NCBI GenBank assembly: GCA_033557465.1
Contig: CM066031.1
Coordinates: 1,231,483,312-1,231,547,311 of the forward strand
Source: Ichthyophis bannanicus
Lineage: Eukaryota > Chordata > Amphibia > Gymnophiona > Ichthyophiidae
Direction: 5' to 3'
Length of the DNA: 64,000 bases
In this document: positions 63,049-64,000 of the stretch, one piece after another
How the letters are laid out: each line of letters starts with the position of its first letter
How positions within the stretch are numbered: the stretch's first letter is position 1
The notes under the pieces: model-generated
Seen by the model: only the letters and a program-made list of their open reading frames with translations
What the model was told of the DNA's origin: nothing
Databases searched by the model: none
Made by a program: the position numbers and the translations under genes

Positions 63049-64000
63049 ATGGCTAGTTCACGGATACGGGTGCTGTCCCTCAATGTCAAAGGCATCACTA
63101 ACCCAGTAAAGAGGAAGAAAATCCTCACTTATTGTAAACATCAAAAGGCAGACATAGTCTACTTGCAGGAGACTCATTTGACCCTCTCAGAATCCTACAA
63201 GGTGAAGGACAAGGTATATCAAAATATTCTTTCAGCGCCAGCCCTTCAGAAGAAAGGAGGGGTCATCATTCTAGCTAAGCAAAGTCTGCATATGACGGTG
63301 CAAGAAACAAAGATAGATCCGATTGGACGCTGGGCTAGGGTGCTAGCGCAAATTAATAGCAGCTTGTATACATTTATGACTGTGTATGGTCCCACGAAGG
63401 ATGACCCTCAATGGCTCGCTCAGATAACTCAAGAACTACTGAGTATAGGTTCTTCACGTATTGTGCTAGGGGGTGATTTTAATCTTATACCAGACCATCT
63501 CCTAGACAGAACGCCTTACAAGCCACAACATAAACCTCAGTCAGCTCAGGAACTGCATAATATGCTAGACTTGCTTGGGATTTTGGATCCTTGGAGACTC
63601 ATTCACCCCCAAGAGCAAGAGTATTCCTTTCATTCTCTGCCTCACAATACACAAACTCGTATTGACTATTTCTTAATCTCCAAAACACTCGTACCCGAAG
63701 TCGTTGATGTGGGTCTGTTACCCCGAACAGTGTCAGATCATTCGGCGACCTACATGGATCTTAACGTGGGTCATGCAACAATATCCCAAAGTAGATTTTT
63801 TTTTGAGAAATCCTGGTTGGCAGATGAGAAGTTTTGTGCGGATATGAAAACAGCTATCACTGAATATTTTATCACAAACAAATATGGAGATACTTCCACA
63901 TGGGCCTGGTGGGAGGCCTTCAAAGCTACTGTTCGTGGACATATGCTGACTTACAAGATACACAAACGGAAAGTTGCGGCAAAGAGAAGAGCGGAATTGG
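63049..64000 (+). CDS. L1-type ORF2 endonuclease domain, open to window end
   Basis: ATG at 63049 starts MASSRIRVLSLNVKGITNPV and stays open for all 317 codons to base 64000, so the gene is cut only by the window. Endonuclease motifs: LNVKGI, IVYLQETHLTLSES (catalytic Glu), KKGGVIILAKQSL, YTFMTVYGPTKDDP, IVLGGDFNLIPDHLLDRTPY (GGDFN), TRIDYFLISKTLVP and TVSDHSATYMDL with the final His. All catalytic residues are present. The sequence after about residue 245 is the linker toward RT. This type nicks AT-rich target sites for target-primed reverse transcription. RT, if present, is outside the window. Confidence 0.93.
   Translation, partial: MASSRIRVLSLNVKGITNPVKRKKILTYCKHQKADIVYLQETHLTLSESYKVKDKVYQNILSAPALQKKGGVIILAKQSLHMTVQETKIDPIGRWARVLAQINSSLYTFMTVYGPTKDDPQWLAQITQELLSIGSSRIVLGGDFNLIPDHLLDRTPYKPQHKPQSAQELHNMLDLLGILDPWRLIHPQEQEYSFHSLPHNTQTRIDYFLISKTLVPEVVDVGLLPRTVSDHSATYMDLNVGHATISQSRFFFEKSWLADEKFCADMKTAITEYFITNKYGDTSTWAWWEAFKATVRGHMLTYKIHKRKVAAKRRAEL

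Larger units (their letters stand above)
61631..64000 (+). mobile_element. L1-type LINE, 5' end complete, runs off the window
   Basis: It begins GCCGGGGGCGGAGTCTGCC then GAAGATGGCCGC, a typical L1-like 5' start. A short 5' UTR, ORF1 (61766-62611), a 437-base spacer with a T run (about 62839-62860), and ORF2 from 63049 follow. It is inserted in the last codons of L2 copy 1. No stop or frameshift is visible in either ORF as far as can be read, so it is a candidate for a young copy. Confidence 0.9.

Overview
The window is eukaryotic, vertebrate-type repeat sequence with no recognisable host gene, rRNA or tRNA gene. Almost everything that can be identified is a transposable element, many nested inside each other. 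DIRS tyrosine-recombinase retrotransposons, CR1 and L2 LINEs, L1-type LINEs, MIR-like CORE-SINEs, a Gmr1-like Ty3/gypsy element, a gammaretrovirus-like endogenous retrovirus and hAT/Harbinger-type MITEs together fit a large amphibian genome. A caecilian is my best guess, but this rests on repeat flavour only and no species call can be proven from the sequence.

Layout. 1-3900: DIRS copy 1 (+), cut by the window edge, ending in an internal complementary region (ICR) and right terminal repeat. About 3932-15442: DIRS copy 2 (+), a different family, broken by a CORE-SINE (4601-4892), a hAT carrying a BED-finger fragment (5641-6445), a second hAT MITE (6852-7222) and CR1 copy 1 (7226-11852, -). CR1 copy 1 itself holds a short L2 tail (7236-7351) and a 1.6 kb solo-LTR-like insert with a long reading frame (9060-10650). 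15443-20226: unassigned sequence with old L2 and CR1 pieces. 20227-23010: Gmr1-like gypsy remnant (-), with integrase upstream of RT, split by a SINE. 23131-25300 and 28140-28560: L1 ORF2 remnants (-) with MITE insertions. 30488-33368: DIRS copy 3 (-, same family as copy 1). 33375-35455: DIRS copy 4 (+, gag and start of RT). 36206-37040: L2 tail and L1 ORF2 C-terminus. 39866-43030: CR1 copy 2 (-), almost identical to copy 1. 43344-50216: gammaretrovirus-like provirus (-) with 5' LTR, tRNA-Gly-type primer site, gag, pol and env remnants. 50530-52680: 5' part of DIRS copy 5 with CR1 and SINE inserts. 52681-61625: three L2 LINEs nested three deep. 61631-64000: L1-type LINE with an intact ORF1 and an open ORF2 endonuclease that runs off the window.

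How they relate. The L2 LINEs and the CORE-SINEs share the same 3' tail, as L2 and MIR do in mammals, so the L2 machinery probably moved the SINEs. The DIRS copies show the diagnostic ICR and terminal-repeat arrangement but each is disabled by different lesions. The two near-identical CR1 copies act as empty sites for each other and so date and bound the insertions inside them. The youngest-looking pieces are the L1 at the right edge, L2 copy 3 (no stop over about 370 codons) and the two CR1 copies with only single nonsense changes in RT.
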